Positions 16,641 through 26,186 of a stretch of 64,000 bases of DNA are shown one piece after another. Where the stretch lies: contig NZ_CP077084.1 of NCBI RefSeq assembly GCF_014268275.3, positions 5,948,501 through 6,012,500 on the forward strand, given 5' to 3'. Source of the stretch: Pseudomonas tritici (GTDB taxonomy: Bacteria; Pseudomonadota; Gammaproteobacteria; Pseudomonadales; Pseudomonadaceae). Within the stretch, counting starts at the first letter, position 1; each line of letters opens with the position of its first letter. The translations under genes were made by a program, and so were the position numbers. The notes below the pieces were generated by a model. The model worked only from the letters and a program-made list of their open reading frames with translations, made no database searches and was not told where the DNA came from.

Positions 16641-17234
16641 ATGCCCAAGGTCGGTATGCAACCCATACGCCGCCAGCAGTTGATCGAAGCCACGCTGACG
16701 GCGATCGATCAGGTCGGGATGGGAGATGCCAGCATTGCGCTGATCGCCCGTTTGGCCGGCGTCTCGAACGGCATCATCAGTCACTACTTCAAGGACAAGA
16801 ACGGCCTTATTGCAGCGACGATGCGCTATTTGATGAACGCGCTGATCGAGAACGTCCACGAACGCAGGCTTGCGCTGAAGGACGACAGCCCACGGGCGCA
16901 CCTTCGGGTGATCATCGAGGGCAACTTCGACGCCAGCCAGGTCAACGGACCGGCAATGAAAACCTGGCTGGCCTTCTGGGCCACCAGCATGCATCACCCG
17001 TCATTGCACAGGTTGCAGCGGATCAACGATCAACGTCTGTATTCCAACCTGTGCTGCCAGTTCCGCCGAGTGCTGCCACTGCCGCACGCACGCAAAGCAG
17101 CCAGAGGCCTGGCAGCCCTGATCGACGGTTTATGGTTGCGCGGCGCCCTGTCGGGAGACGCTTTCGACACGGAACAGGCGCAACGGATCGCTTACGAATA
17201 CATGGATTTCCAATTGGCCAAGCAGGTGAGTTAG
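16641..17234 (+). CDS. betI: Choline-responsive repressor BetI
   Basis: The 197-residue TetR-family protein has an N-terminal helix-turn-helix [22 protein letters not shown] at about residues 35-56 and a ligand domain with the BetI-typical [26 protein letters not shown]. It represses betIBA (and often betT) until choline or betaine aldehyde binds. AGGAGAGG lies upstream of the ATG. Two GAACGTTC-core operators precede it. First gene of betIBA. Confidence 0.93.
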   Translation: MPKVGMQPIRRQQLIEATLTAIDQVGMGDASIALIARLAGVSNGIISHYFKDKNGLIAATMRYLMNALIENVHERRLALKDDSPRAHLRVIIEGNFDASQVNGPAMKTWLAFWATSMHHPSLHRLQRINDQRLYSNLCCQFRRVLPLPHARKAARGLAALIDGLWLRGALSGDAFDTEQAQRIAYEYMDFQLAKQVS

Positions 17235-17344
17235 AGCACACATAACCGCTCAACCCCTGAACTGCTGCCGCTCAGTGTTGCCACACCCTTATGGCTCACT
17301 TTTCGGCGGTTAACGCCAACCACTTATGCACTTGCGAGGACTTT

Positions 17345-18817
17345 ATGGCCCGTTTCGAACTGCAAAAACTCTACATTGACGGCGGCTACAGCGACGCTGG
17401 CAGCGATGCCACCTTCGAAGCCATCAACCCGGCTAACGGTGAAGTTCTCGCCCAAGTGCAACGCGCAACCAAAGAAGACGTTGAACGTGCCGTGGTCAGC
17501 GCCGAAAAAGGCCAGAAAATCTGGGCGGCGATGACCGCCATGGAGCGTTCGCGCATCCTGCGCCGTGCCGTCGACATCCTGCGCGAGCGCAACGATGAAC
17601 TGGCCGCGCTGGAAACCCTGGACACCGGCAAGTCCTTCTCCGAAACCAAGTACGTCGACATCGTCACCGGCGCTGACGTACTGGAGTATTACGCAGGCCT
17701 GGTGCCGGCCATCGAAGGCGAGCAGATCCCACTGCGCGACACGTCGTTCGTCTACACCCGCCGCGAGCCGTTGGGCGTGGTCGCGGGTATCGGCGCGTGG
17801 AACTACCCGATCCAGATCGCCCTGTGGAAATCCGCACCGGCCCTGGCCGCCGGTAACGCGATGATCTTCAAGCCCAGCGAAGTCACCTCGCTGACCACCC
17901 TGAAACTGGCCGAGATCTACACCGAAGCCGGCGTTCCGGCTGGCGTGTTCAACGTACTGACCGGCAGCGGCCGTGAAGTCGGCACCTGGCTGACCGAGCA
18001 CCCGCGCATCGAGAAAGTCTCGTTCACCGGCGGCACCGACACCGGCAAGAAAGTCATGGCCAGCGCTTCCAGCTCCTCGCTGAAAGAAGTGACCATGGAA
18101 CTGGGCGGCAAGTCGCCATTGATCGTGTTCGAAGACGCCGACCTGGATCGCGCGGCTGACATCGCGATGATGGCCAACTTCTACAGCTCCGGTCAGGTCT
18201 GCACCAACGGCACTCGCGTGTTTGTACCCAAACACCTGCAGGCGGCGTTCGAAGCCAAGATCGTTGAACGTGTTGCGCGCATCCGCGTTGGCAACCCGGA
18301 AGACGACAACACCAACTTCGGCCCGCTGGTCAGCTTTGCCCACATGGAAAGCGTGCTGGGCTACATCGCCAAGGGCAAAGAGCAAGGCGCCCGCCTGCTG
18401 TGCGGCGGCGACCGCCTGACCGACGGCGACTTCGCCAAAGGCGCCTTCGTGGCCCCAACGGTGTTCACCGACTGCACCGACGACATGGTCATCGTGCGTG
18501 AAGAAATCTTCGGCCCGGTGATGAGCATCCTCACCTACGAGACCGAAGAAGAAGTGATCCGCCGCGCCAACGATACCGACTTCGGCTTGGCTGCCGGCCT
18601 GGTGACCAAGGACCTGAACCGCGCCCACCGCGTGATTCATCAACTGGAAGCGGGTATCTGCTGGATCAACGCCTGGGGCGAGTCCGACGCCAAGATGCCA
18701 GTGGGTGGCTACAAGCAATCCGGTGTGGGCCGCGAGAACGGGATCAGCTCGCTGAACAACTTCACCCGCATCAAATCGGTACAGGTTGAGCTGGGCGATT
18801 ACGCCTCGGTGTTCTAA
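17345..18817 (+). CDS. betB: Betaine aldehyde dehydrogenase BetB
   Basis: The 490-residue NAD(P)+-dependent aldehyde dehydrogenase oxidises betaine aldehyde to glycine betaine. The general-base Glu lies in [10 protein letters not shown] near residue 252, and the catalytic Cys in [16 protein letters not shown] near 286. The ATG at 17345 follows GAGGACTTT and gives exactly the usual BetB length; the upstream ATG at 17291 adds 18 residues with no support. Second gene of betIBA, cytoplasmic. Confidence 0.95.
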   Translation: MARFELQKLYIDGGYSDAGSDATFEAINPANGEVLAQVQRATKEDVERAVVSAEKGQKIWAAMTAMERSRILRRAVDILRERNDELAALETLDTGKSFSETKYVDIVTGADVLEYYAGLVPAIEGEQIPLRDTSFVYTRREPLGVVAGIGAWNYPIQIALWKSAPALAAGNAMIFKPSEVTSLTTLKLAEIYTEAGVPAGVFNVLTGSGREVGTWLTEHPRIEKVSFTGGTDTGKKVMASASSSSLKEVTMELGGKSPLIVFEDADLDRAADIAMMANFYSSGQVCTNGTRVFVPKHLQAAFEAKIVERVARIRVGNPEDDNTNFGPLVSFAHMESVLGYIAKGKEQGARLLCGGDRLTDGDFAKGAFVAPTVFTDCTDDMVIVREEIFGPVMSILTYETEEEVIRRANDTDFGLAAGLVTKDLNRAHRVIHQLEAGICWINAWGESDAKMPVGGYKQSGVGRENGISSLNNFTRIKSVQVELGDYASVF

Positions 18818-18832
18818 ACCCGAGCCTGGTTT

Positions 18833-18925
18833 TGCCTGCGAGGCCGCCATCGCAGGCAAGCCAGCTCCCACATTTGGAATGCGTTCCCCTGTGGGAGCGG
18901 GCTTGCCCGCGATGAGTGCGAAGCC
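18833..18925. repeat. REP pair between betB and betA
   Basis: CGCAGGCAAGCCAGCTCCCAC is followed by GTGGGAGCGGGCTTGCCCGC in the opposite orientation. It lies inside the betIBA operon, so it may affect betB/betA message balance. A partial third unit (TTGCCTGCGAGG) precedes the pair. Confidence 0.85.
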
Positions 18926-18962
18926 CTCGCCTCTCCTGACCATCTCAATAGAGGGTGCATTT

Positions 18963-20666
18963 ATGTCCCAAGAATACGATTACATCATTGTAGGTGCCGG
19001 TTCCGCCGGTAACACCCTGGCGACCCGTCTGACCGAAGACGAAGGCGTCACCGTTCTGCTGCTGGAAGCCGGCGGCCCCGACTACCGTCTTGACTTCCGT
19101 ACCCAGATGCCAGCCGCCCTGGCCTTCCCGCTGCAAGGCCGCCGCTACAACTGGGCCTACGAGACCGATCCAGAGCCACACATGGACGGCCGTCGCATGG
19201 AATGCGGTCGCGGTAAGGGACTGGGTGGTTCTTCGCTGATCAACGGCATGTGCTACATCCGTGGTAACGCCATGGACTACGACAACTGGTCGAAACTGCC
19301 AGGTCTGGAAGACTGGACGTACCTGGACTGCCTGCCGTATTTCCGCAAAGCCGAAACCCGTGACATCGGCCCGAACGACTGGCACGGCGGCGATGGCCCG
19401 GTCAGCGTGACCACCCCTAAAGCCGGCAACAACCCGCTGTTCCACGCGATGGTTGAGGCTGGCGTACAAGCCGGTTACCCGCGTACCGAAGACTTGAACG
19501 GCTACCAGCAAGAAGGCTTTGGCCCGATGGACCGTACCGTGACGCCTAACGGTCGTCGCGCCAGCACCGCGCGCGGTTACCTGGACACGGCTAAAAAGCG
19601 TTCGACCCTGACCATCGTCACCCACGCCCTCACCGACAAAGTGTTGTTTGAAGGCAAGCGTGCGGTTGGCGTGCGTTACCTGATCGGCGCAGCCGAAGAG
19701 CGCGTTGAAGCCCGCGCTCGCAAGGAAGTGCTGGTGTGCAGCGGCGCAATCGCTTCGCCGCAACTGCTGCAACGCTCCGGCGTTGGCCCGGCCAAACTGC
19801 TGGAAAGCCTCGACATCCCGGTGGTACACGACCTGCCGGGCGTCGGCGAAAACCTGCAGGACCACCTTGAGCTGTACCTGCAATATGCGTGCACCCAACC
19901 GGTGTCGCTGTACCCGTCGCTGCTCTGGTACAACCAGCCGGCGATCGGTGCCGAATGGCTGTTCAACGGCACAGGCATCGGCGCCAGCAACCAGTTCGAA
20001 GCAGGCGGATTCATCCGTTCACGCCCGGAATTCGAATGGCCGAACATCCAGTACCACTTCCTGCCGGTCGCGATTAACTACAACGGCAGCAACGGCGTAA
20101 AAGAACACGGTTTCCAAGCGCACATGGGTTCCATGCGTTCGCCAAGCCGCGGCCGCATCCAGTTGAAGTCGAAGAACCCACGGGACTACCCGAGCATCCT
20201 CTTCAACTACATGGCTACCGAGCAGGACTGGCAGGAATTCCGCGACGGCATCCGCCTGACCCGTGAAATCATGCAACAGCCGGCGCTGGACCCGTACCGT
20301 GGCCGCGAAATCAGCCCGGGCATCGACGTGCAAACCGATGAGCAACTGGACAAGTTCATCCGCGAGCACGCCGAAACCGCGTTCCACCCGTCCTGCTCGT
20401 GCAAGATGGGCACCGACGAGATGGCTGTAGTGGATGGCGAAGGCCGCGTGCATGGCATGCAGGGTCTGCGTGTGGTCGATGCGTCGATCATGCCGATCAT
20501 CACCACCGGCAACCTGAACGCGCCGACGATCATGATCGCCGAGAAAATCGCCGACAAGATCCGTGGCCGCCAGCCGCTGCCGCGCAGCACCGCCGACTAC
20601 TACGTGGCAGGCGATGCGCCGGTGCGTGGCAAGCCGATGCGTGAAGTGGGCCCGACTGCGCAGTAA
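18963..20666 (+). CDS. betA: Choline dehydrogenase BetA
   Basis: The 567-residue GMC-family flavoprotein oxidises choline to betaine aldehyde at the membrane. The FAD-binding motif [18 protein letters not shown] is at the N terminus, GMC signature 1 includes [15 protein letters not shown] near residue 82, and the catalytic His lies in [10 protein letters not shown] near 475. The ATG at 18963 gives the standard length; the open frame reaches back through the REP pair to 18786. Third gene of betIBA, followed by another REP pair. Confidence 0.95.
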   Translation: MSQEYDYIIVGAGSAGNTLATRLTEDEGVTVLLLEAGGPDYRLDFRTQMPAALAFPLQGRRYNWAYETDPEPHMDGRRMECGRGKGLGGSSLINGMCYIRGNAMDYDNWSKLPGLEDWTYLDCLPYFRKAETRDIGPNDWHGGDGPVSVTTPKAGNNPLFHAMVEAGVQAGYPRTEDLNGYQQEGFGPMDRTVTPNGRRASTARGYLDTAKKRSTLTIVTHALTDKVLFEGKRAVGVRYLIGAAEERVEARARKEVLVCSGAIASPQLLQRSGVGPAKLLESLDIPVVHDLPGVGENLQDHLELYLQYACTQPVSLYPSLLWYNQPAIGAEWLFNGTGIGASNQFEAGGFIRSRPEFEWPNIQYHFLPVAINYNGSNGVKEHGFQAHMGSMRSPSRGRIQLKSKNPRDYPSILFNYMATEQDWQEFRDGIRLTREIMQQPALDPYRGREISPGIDVQTDEQLDKFIREHAETAFHPSCSCKMGTDEMAVVDGEGRVHGMQGLRVVDASIMPIITTGNLNAPTIMIAEKIADKIRGRQPLPRSTADYYVAGDAPVRGKPMREVGPTAQ

Positions 20667-20684
20667 CTGATACACCGCGGTGCT

Positions 20685-20765
20685 CCCTTCGCGAGCAAGC
20701 CCGCGCCCACATTTGATCGGGTTCACACGGTCAAAATGTGGGAGCGGGCTTGCTCGCGAAGGGGC
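20685..20765. repeat. REP pair after betA
   Basis: CCTTCGCGAGCAAGCCCGCG-CCCAC is followed about 30 bases later by GTGGGAGCGGGCTTGCTCGC-GAAGG. The outward-facing CCTTCGCGAG ends match, so the pair could also fold as one long hairpin. Confidence 0.85.
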
Positions 20766-20846
20766 CCGACCATTCACTGCAAAACCTCTCCTTGATCAGC
20801 TACTCTGTCTGCCTGCCCGCGACGAGCCGCCCACAAGGAAGGCCCC

Positions 20847-22289
20847 ATGTTCGACCACCACGCCACACTCAAACAGCATTTCAGTGCCCTGCGCACCACC
20901 GCCGAATTTTTCTCCCTGCGTTACGTGCGCGAGTCCGGCCACTACCTGGCCGTACGCAAGAACGTCGCCGAACCACCCCACCTGAACCACGACGAAGGCG
21001 CCATGCTCACCGTGCGTCTCAATGGCGTGGAAGCCTACGCCGCGACCCACGACATTTCCCTGCCTGGCCTGCAAGCCGCCCTTGCGCGTGCCGAACAGCA
21101 AGCCCGGTTGATCAAGCCCCACGCGCTGCTCGACCTGCGCGACCAGCACGTCTCCAGCGATGTGGCGGACTACCTGTCCCCCGACCTTGACCAACCCTTC
21201 CCGTCCTTGAGCGACTGTTACCAACTGCTGGGTGACGAATCCGCCGCCGTGCCCAAGGACGAGCGCCTGGTGAACTGGGAAGTCAGCCTCGGCCTGACCC
21301 ACGTCGAGCAGATCTACCTCAACAACGCGGGCGCCGAACTGCGTCAGGCCCAGCGCTTCGTGTTCCCCGGCGTCAACGTCACGGCCTATGACGGCAATGA
21401 CAGCCAGAGCCGCACCCTGGGCGGCAGCAACTTCGGCCAACAAGGCGGCTTTGAGGTGATCAGCCGCTTCGGCCTGATCGGTGCCGCGCCACGCATCGCC
21501 GACGAAGCCCTGCAACTGCTGCTCGCACCGAACACCCCCAACGGCCCGCGCGACCTGCTGCTGATGCCCGATCAGATGATCCTGCAGATCCACGAATCCA
21601 TCGGCCACCCGCTGGAGCTGGACCGCATTCTGGGGGACGAGCGCAATTACGCCGGCACCAGTTTTGTGAAGGCCAGCGACTTCGGCCATCTGCAATACGG
21701 CTCCAAATTGCTCAATGTAACGTTCGACCCAGACATCCCCGAGCAACTCGCCAGCTACCGCCATGACGACGACGGCACCCGCGCCAGCAAGCAGTTCCTG
21801 ATCCGCGAAGGGCGGTTGCTCAAACCGCTGGGCGGGGCGCTGTCGCAATACCGCTCCGGCATGCCAGGCGTGGCCAACAGCCGGGCCAGCAGTTGGAACC
21901 GTGCACCCATCGACCGCATGGCCAACCTCAACATCGAAGCTGGCGACAAGAGCCTTGCACAACTAATCGGCGGCATAGAAAACGGCATCCTGATGTCGAC
22001 CAACCGTTCATGGTCCATCGACGATGCGCGCAATAAATTCCAGTTCGGCTGTGAATGGGGCCAGTTGATCGAAAACGGTGAGCTGAAAGGTGTGGTGAAG
22101 AACCCCAACTACCGGGCTATTTCCGCACACTTCTGGCGCAATCTCAGTGCGGTTGGCGATGCCAGCACCTTCAAGGTCCTGGGCACACCGAACTGCGGCA
22201 AAGGCGAACCTAACCAGGTGATCCGCGTCGGCCATGCGTCGCCCGCCTGCGTATTCAGTGATGTCGACGTATTTGGGGGAGACGCCTGA
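20847..22289 (+). CDS. TldD-like metallopeptidase subunit
   Basis: The 480-residue protein of the TldD/PmbA family has the zinc motif HESIGH (His249, His254) and a C-terminal Cys-rich turn TPNCGKGEPNQ that can supply the third ligand. TldD is the catalytic half of the TldD/TldE heterodimer, which trims unfolded peptides such as CcdA or microcin precursors. This copy is not the housekeeping tldD: its sequence is divergent and it is paired with its own partner. Start ATG after AAGGAAGGCC. Its stop and the next start overlap by one base (TGATG). Confidence 0.82.
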   Translation: MFDHHATLKQHFSALRTTAEFFSLRYVRESGHYLAVRKNVAEPPHLNHDEGAMLTVRLNGVEAYAATHDISLPGLQAALARAEQQARLIKPHALLDLRDQHVSSDVADYLSPDLDQPFPSLSDCYQLLGDESAAVPKDERLVNWEVSLGLTHVEQIYLNNAGAELRQAQRFVFPGVNVTAYDGNDSQSRTLGGSNFGQQGGFEVISRFGLIGAAPRIADEALQLLLAPNTPNGPRDLLLMPDQMILQIHESIGHPLELDRILGDERNYAGTSFVKASDFGHLQYGSKLLNVTFDPDIPEQLASYRHDDDGTRASKQFLIREGRLLKPLGGALSQYRSGMPGVANSRASSWNRAPIDRMANLNIEAGDKSLAQLIGGIENGILMSTNRSWSIDDARNKFQFGCEWGQLIENGELKGVVKNPNYRAISAHFWRNLSAVGDASTFKVLGTPNCGKGEPNQVIRVGHASPACVFSDVDVFGGDA

Positions 22290-23605
22290 TGAACAACTTC
22301 AAGGCATTGGTGGAGTGGCTCAAGCACGCCATCACCGATCGCGAACAATTCCACCTGGGCTATGCGGATGAAGCGTCCGAGTTCGTACGCTTCAACCACG
22401 CCAAGGTGCGCCAGGCCGGCCAGGTGCAACAGGCCAGCGTCAACCTGAAACTGATCAACGACGGCCGCCACGCCGACCTGGGCATCACCCTCGCCGGCGA
22501 GCCGGAGTTGGACCGCCAACGCTTGGCCGCTGGCCTGAAACAGCTGCGTGAAACCCTGCCGTTGCTGCCCCAGGATCCGTACCTGTTGCTGAACCACAAC
22601 GCCTGGCAAAGCAACAACGCACACCCCCGACCGCTGCCGGCACTGGCTCAGGTACTGGAAGAGATCAGCCAGGCCGCGCAAGGCGTCGACCTGGTCGGTT
22701 TCTATGCGGCGGGCCCCATCAGCCGAGGCTTCGCCAGTTCGTCGGGCGCCTTCGGCTGGCACCAGGCCAATAGTTTCAACTTCGATTTCAGCCTGTTCCA
22801 CGCCAATGGCGAAGCGGTGAAAGCCAGCTACGCCGGACACACCTGGGACAGCGCCGAGTTTGCCGCGCGCTTCCAGCAGGCCCGCGAACAGCTTGAGTTC
22901 CTCGGCCGCCCACTGCACAAGCTGGCACCTGGACAATACCGCGCTTACCTCGCCCCGGCGGCGATTGAAGAAATCATCAGCCTCATCACCTGGGGCGGGT
23001 TTTCCGCCCAGGCCATCGCCAGCAAGGGCAGCTCGCTGCAAAAGCTGTATGCCGGCGAACAGTCCCTGAGCCCGCTGGTGACGGTGGCTGAACAGATCAG
23101 CGGTTCCCTGAGCCAGGCGTTTTCCACCGAAGGTTACCCACGCGGCGATGTCACGCTGATCAAGGCGGGGAAAGCCGATGGCCAACTGGTCAACTCACGC
23201 AGCGCTGCCGAATACGGCTTGAGCACCAATGGCGCGAGCAGTGATGAATCGCCCAGCGCCTTGCAGATGGCTGCCGGTAGCCTGGCCCAGGCCGATATTC
23301 TCAAGCAGTTGGGCACCGGGCTGTACATCAGCAACCTGTGGTACCTGAACTACTCGGACCTGCCGGCGGCACGCCTGACCGGCATGACGCGCTTCGCCAC
23401 CTTCTGGGTGGAAGACGGCGAGATCAAGGCGCCGGTCAGCACCATGCGCTTTGATGACAGCGTCTACAACCTGCTCGGCTCGCAGTTGGAAGCCCTGACC
23501 GCCGATCGGGAACTGCTGTTGTCGGCCAGCACCTATGGCCAGCGCAACACCGCTTCCAATCTGCTGCCGGGCGCCCTGATCAAACGCTTGACCCTGACCC
23601 TCTAG
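22289..23605 (+). CDS. PmbA/TldE-like partner protein
   Basis: The 438-residue protein has the PmbA/TldE architecture: an N-terminal mixed domain, then a C-terminal domain with FATFWVEDGEIKAPVSTMRFDDS and a terminal GALIKRLTLTL. It lacks the HExxxH zinc motif, as expected for the noncatalytic half. Start overlaps the TldD-like stop by one base, so the two are translationally coupled and probably form a heterodimer. Peptide substrate unknown; no obvious peptide precursor gene lies next to them. Followed by a terminator hairpin. Confidence 0.8.
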   Translation: MNNFKALVEWLKHAITDREQFHLGYADEASEFVRFNHAKVRQAGQVQQASVNLKLINDGRHADLGITLAGEPELDRQRLAAGLKQLRETLPLLPQDPYLLLNHNAWQSNNAHPRPLPALAQVLEEISQAAQGVDLVGFYAAGPISRGFASSSGAFGWHQANSFNFDFSLFHANGEAVKASYAGHTWDSAEFAARFQQAREQLEFLGRPLHKLAPGQYRAYLAPAAIEEIISLITWGGFSAQAIASKGSSLQKLYAGEQSLSPLVTVAEQISGSLSQAFSTEGYPRGDVTLIKAGKADGQLVNSRSAAEYGLSTNGASSDESPSALQMAAGSLAQADILKQLGTGLYISNLWYLNYSDLPAARLTGMTRFATFWVEDGEIKAPVSTMRFDDSVYNLLGSQLEALTADRELLLSASTYGQRNTASNLLPGALIKRLTLTL

Positions 23606-23609
23606 ACCC

Positions 23610-23650
23610 ATCCCTTGCAGGAACCGGCATCCCGGCTCCTGCAAGGGATT
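23610..23650 (+). terminator. Hairpin after the TldD/TldE-like pair
   Basis: ATCCCTTGCAGGA-ACCGG and CCGG-CTCCTGCAAGGGAT form a long stem just after the stop. The 3' side has only TTTCTCC, so termination may be moderate. Confidence 0.65.
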
Positions 23651-23754
23651 TCTCCTGCATCGAGATATAGGCAAACACCCCTGCATCTCGGAACAGTCTT
23701 ATTTCAAAATATCCGATCATTCACCTCCGGTAACGCATCACCTCACAGGCAACC

Positions 23755-23782
23755 GGAACGCATCACTGCCACTGGCCACTGA
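23755..23782 (+). promoter_or_regulatory. Hrp box (HrpL/RspL-type ECF sigma promoter)
   Basis: GGAACG at 23755-23760, a 15-base spacer and CCACTGA at 23776-23782 match the Hrp-box consensus GGAACC-N15/16-CCACNNA except at one position. It lies 32 bases before the first effector-like gene, so transcription would start only about 25 bases before the ATG, a normal geometry for such promoters. The match is seen; use by an HrpL-type sigma factor is inferred. Confidence 0.75.
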
Positions 23783-23814
23783 CTGAGCGTCACTCCATCG
23801 GTCAGAGAACGCCC

Positions 23815-25296
23815 ATGCACTTAGGAATATCACCGCTCTTCAGCGGCTACTCGTCACAACCCAGTCGCTTTCAGCACGCTCCCATGACTTATCAGCGTTA
23901 CGCGTCAACTTCAGACACGTCACGGTTTCCGCCAGCGGAAAAAACATTCTTTTCTGATAAAGGCAAACATCAGCCACCCGATGACCTCTGGTCAGGGTTG
24001 TATGCAACGTATGAGCATTATCCCTTTATGGGCGCTGACGACCACGATGATTGGGTGGCGGGAATCAAAGCCGCCATGTCGGGACTCGGCCAAAGCCCGT
24101 TGAGTGTCTTCGATGAAGTAGCCGCCACCGGACAGGGTTACAACATCACCATGAAGGATGGCTTCAAACTGCATATCTCCCACAAAGAGTTAACGCAGGC
24201 AGGAGACTATGCGAAGTTCTCAGGCAATGACGCGGGGATGGTAAAAGACGCACGCTTTATGTTTGCAGTCATGATTAAGCGCAAACACGTCGAAGCCGAA
24301 CTCGATCAGGAAAAAATTGGCTATCGCATCGACCTGCATAAAAAGAGTTTCGGGGCGACGCTGCAAGCAGCCGACGACGGCATCGGCGGGCATGCGGCCC
24401 TGACACTGTTGGGACTCGGCTACCAGCTGCAACACGTGTGGTCTCAGACCGCTGGAAACCAGGTCGCCGTGCCGGCCATGAAAGTGTTCGGGCATAAGCG
24501 CGGCATGATAAAGGACGGCGCCATGGAATCGTACGGGCATAAGCAGCCGGTGCCCAAATGGATAGAGAGTTTCATAGTACTCAAGGAGCCGCCCCGCTCA
24601 CCGCCGCCCCTGGCCCCCACTGCCGCCGTTAAACCGTTCACCTTCGAGCTGGATCCTGAGCCCGATGCCGAGGTTGAGACCGCCAAGGCGCTTCCTGACC
24701 TGTCTTCAAAAAGGAACGGACAGAAACCCGATGACCCCTTGCTGGGGTTCCACACACAAAGGCCTTATGGCTTCCAAGGCGAGACAGCCACTCATGCCGA
24801 TGTCATCAAGCTACTGATGTCCCGATTCGGGCAAAGCCCGACCGATGTCTTTTCACGCGTGACGTTCACAGACAATAGTTACCAAGTCACTTTCAGGGAT
24901 GGATTTGAACTGCAGCTCTCCCGCGCGGAACTGGAACTTGCCAGTGAGCAGTCGTTATTCCTGGGCAAGGACGAAGGGCTGCTCAAGGATGCACATTTCA
25001 TCTTCGCTGCGTATATCAAGCGCCAACAACTTCAACCGCCCCGCCCTTCCTTCGGGCTCAGTTTCGAGGCAGCACTGGAGGGCAACCTTCACGGTCGTAC
25101 CGTCAAAAACATTCTGGAAGGCATGGGCGTCACTCGCTCCATGAAATACGTAGAGCGGGCGGGTGATGCACAGGGCCTGGTGTTGATGATTGGAAGCAAC
25201 GCCGGCGGGTTATTCCAGGACGGCCTGTTGGCCAAAGTAGGGAAAATACTGCCCGAGCAAGGTGCAACCCAAACACATGGGTACCAACTCGTGTAA
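23815..25296 (+). CDS. Candidate type III effector with two tandem, Cys-lacking protease-like domains
   Basis: The 493-residue protein has two homologous domains, about residues 70-255 and 315-490, joined by a proline-rich linker (about 256-300; PPRSPPPLAPTAA). Repeated landmarks are IKAAM/IKLLM, FGQSP-type (LGQSPLSVF, FGQSPTDVF), KDGF/RDGF and a KDA-F-F/MFA helix. The N terminus is Ser-rich, has Leu at position 3 and no acidic residue in the first 12, as in type III-secreted Pseudomonas proteins. Compared with the paralogue downstream, its putative catalytic Cys is Asp78 in domain 1 and Ala325 in domain 2; a His (about 227) remains only in domain 1. A Hrp box precedes it. Composition is less GC-rich than neighbours. 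I do not recognise a named effector; secretion and fold are inferred. Confidence 0.65.
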   Translation: MHLGISPLFSGYSSQPSRFQHAPMTYQRYASTSDTSRFPPAEKTFFSDKGKHQPPDDLWSGLYATYEHYPFMGADDHDDWVAGIKAAMSGLGQSPLSVFDEVAATGQGYNITMKDGFKLHISHKELTQAGDYAKFSGNDAGMVKDARFMFAVMIKRKHVEAELDQEKIGYRIDLHKKSFGATLQAADDGIGGHAALTLLGLGYQLQHVWSQTAGNQVAVPAMKVFGHKRGMIKDGAMESYGHKQPVPKWIESFIVLKEPPRSPPPLAPTAAVKPFTFELDPEPDAEVETAKALPDLSSKRNGQKPDDPLLGFHTQRPYGFQGETATHADVIKLLMSRFGQSPTDVFSRVTFTDNSYQVTFRDGFELQLSRAELELASEQSLFLGKDEGLLKDAHFIFAAYIKRQQLQPPRPSFGLSFEAALEGNLHGRTVKNILEGMGVTRSMKYVERAGDAQGLVLMIGSNAGGLFQDGLLAKVGKILPEQGATQTHGYQLV

Positions 25297-25350
25297 TCAA
25301 CGGTTATGCCAAGGTCTCTCAATCCAACATCATTCATGGGCCACTCACTT

Positions 25351-26082
25351 ATGCAGCTCAACATCGCTTCGCCTGTTAACTCAAACTTCGCCATCCCCTA
25401 CGACAATAGTCGCGTCAATAACCGCCACATGAACAACGGTCAGTACGAGGCTTATTACACTCAAGGAGATGAAAACCCAGCCATCCCACCCCGCTCCGTG
25501 ACCGATTCGGGTATTCGACCCAAAAATATATGGGGCGACTTCTTTCAAGTCGCCGAGGGAAATTGTGTCACCGTCTCTGCCATCAAAGCGGCAATGGTCA
25601 AGTTCGGCAGTCACCCGAGGGGGATTTTCAACCAGGTGACAAAGACCCCTGCAGGCTACAAGATCTTGATGAAAGACAACGTCAGTGTCTCCCTCACCCA
25701 TGAAGAGCTTAGGCAGGCAGGAGACAAAGCAGGATTCCTCGGCAGGGGCACGGTCTTGCAGCATGCGATTTTTTTGTATGCCGCCAGCGCAAAGCGCGCC
25801 CAGCTCGAAAATAATGACGGCCGGGCCGTGCGCAGTTTTGACGCCGCGATGCAGACACTCAACGACGGTGAACACCCTGGCGAAGCGTTAACGCGCCTGG
25901 GGCTCAAGCAGCACTTTCGCCGGGGCACGGTGGAGGCATTGAAAAACGGTGCAATCGGCACGCTCGCCGACGCCAGGCATTCGGTTGCCGTCGTTGATGG
26001 TCATATGGATCTGTGGGGCATTAGGAGACGACTTGCCAACTCGGATTGGGAAAGCGCCCCGGTTGCATTGATCCTGGTTTGA
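25351..26082 (+). CDS. Candidate type III effector with papain-like Cys/His arrangement
   Basis: This 243-residue paralogue of the preceding gene has one domain. Cys72 lies in EGNCVTVSAIKAAM at the start of a helix, and His210 in DARHSVAVVDGHMDLWG, the strand pattern that carries the catalytic His in papain-fold proteases and deamidases; Asp214 or Asp220 may assist. The start at 25351 (MQLNIASP) aligns with the paralogue's MHLGISP; in-frame ATGs at 25306 and 25336 are alternatives and ribosome-binding sites are weak at all three. The N terminus has Leu3 and no acidic residue before 18, again like type III signals. It is 54 bases after the first gene and has no Hrp box of its own, so it is probably in the same transcript. 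Fold and activity are inference. Confidence 0.65.
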   Translation: MQLNIASPVNSNFAIPYDNSRVNNRHMNNGQYEAYYTQGDENPAIPPRSVTDSGIRPKNIWGDFFQVAEGNCVTVSAIKAAMVKFGSHPRGIFNQVTKTPAGYKILMKDNVSVSLTHEELRQAGDKAGFLGRGTVLQHAIFLYAASAKRAQLENNDGRAVRSFDAAMQTLNDGEHPGEALTRLGLKQHFRRGTVEALKNGAIGTLADARHSVAVVDGHMDLWGIRRRLANSDWESAPVALILV

Positions 26083-26186
26083 ATATCCCCGCTTGCCTGC
26101 TGGGGCGTTGTGTCCGACAGGTAATTTCCTTGCGCCTGGAAGAACCGTCTCATCCTCCGAAAATTGGCCGCTTGCCCGGTTGTTCG

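Noticed and set aside
17324-18943. A 539-codon minus-strand frame
   Set aside because: Antisense to betB and extends through the REP pair; composition typical of a shadow frame.
23690-23720. GGAACA upstream of the real Hrp box, considered as a second box
   Set aside because: The downstream half at the right distance reads CCGATCA or worse, not CCACNNA.
26083-26184. A lux-box-like site before rhlA, as in P. aeruginosa
   Set aside because: No CT-N12-AG palindrome of acceptable quality was seen; the short CCCC/GGGG repeat there fits a weak terminator of the preceding gene better.
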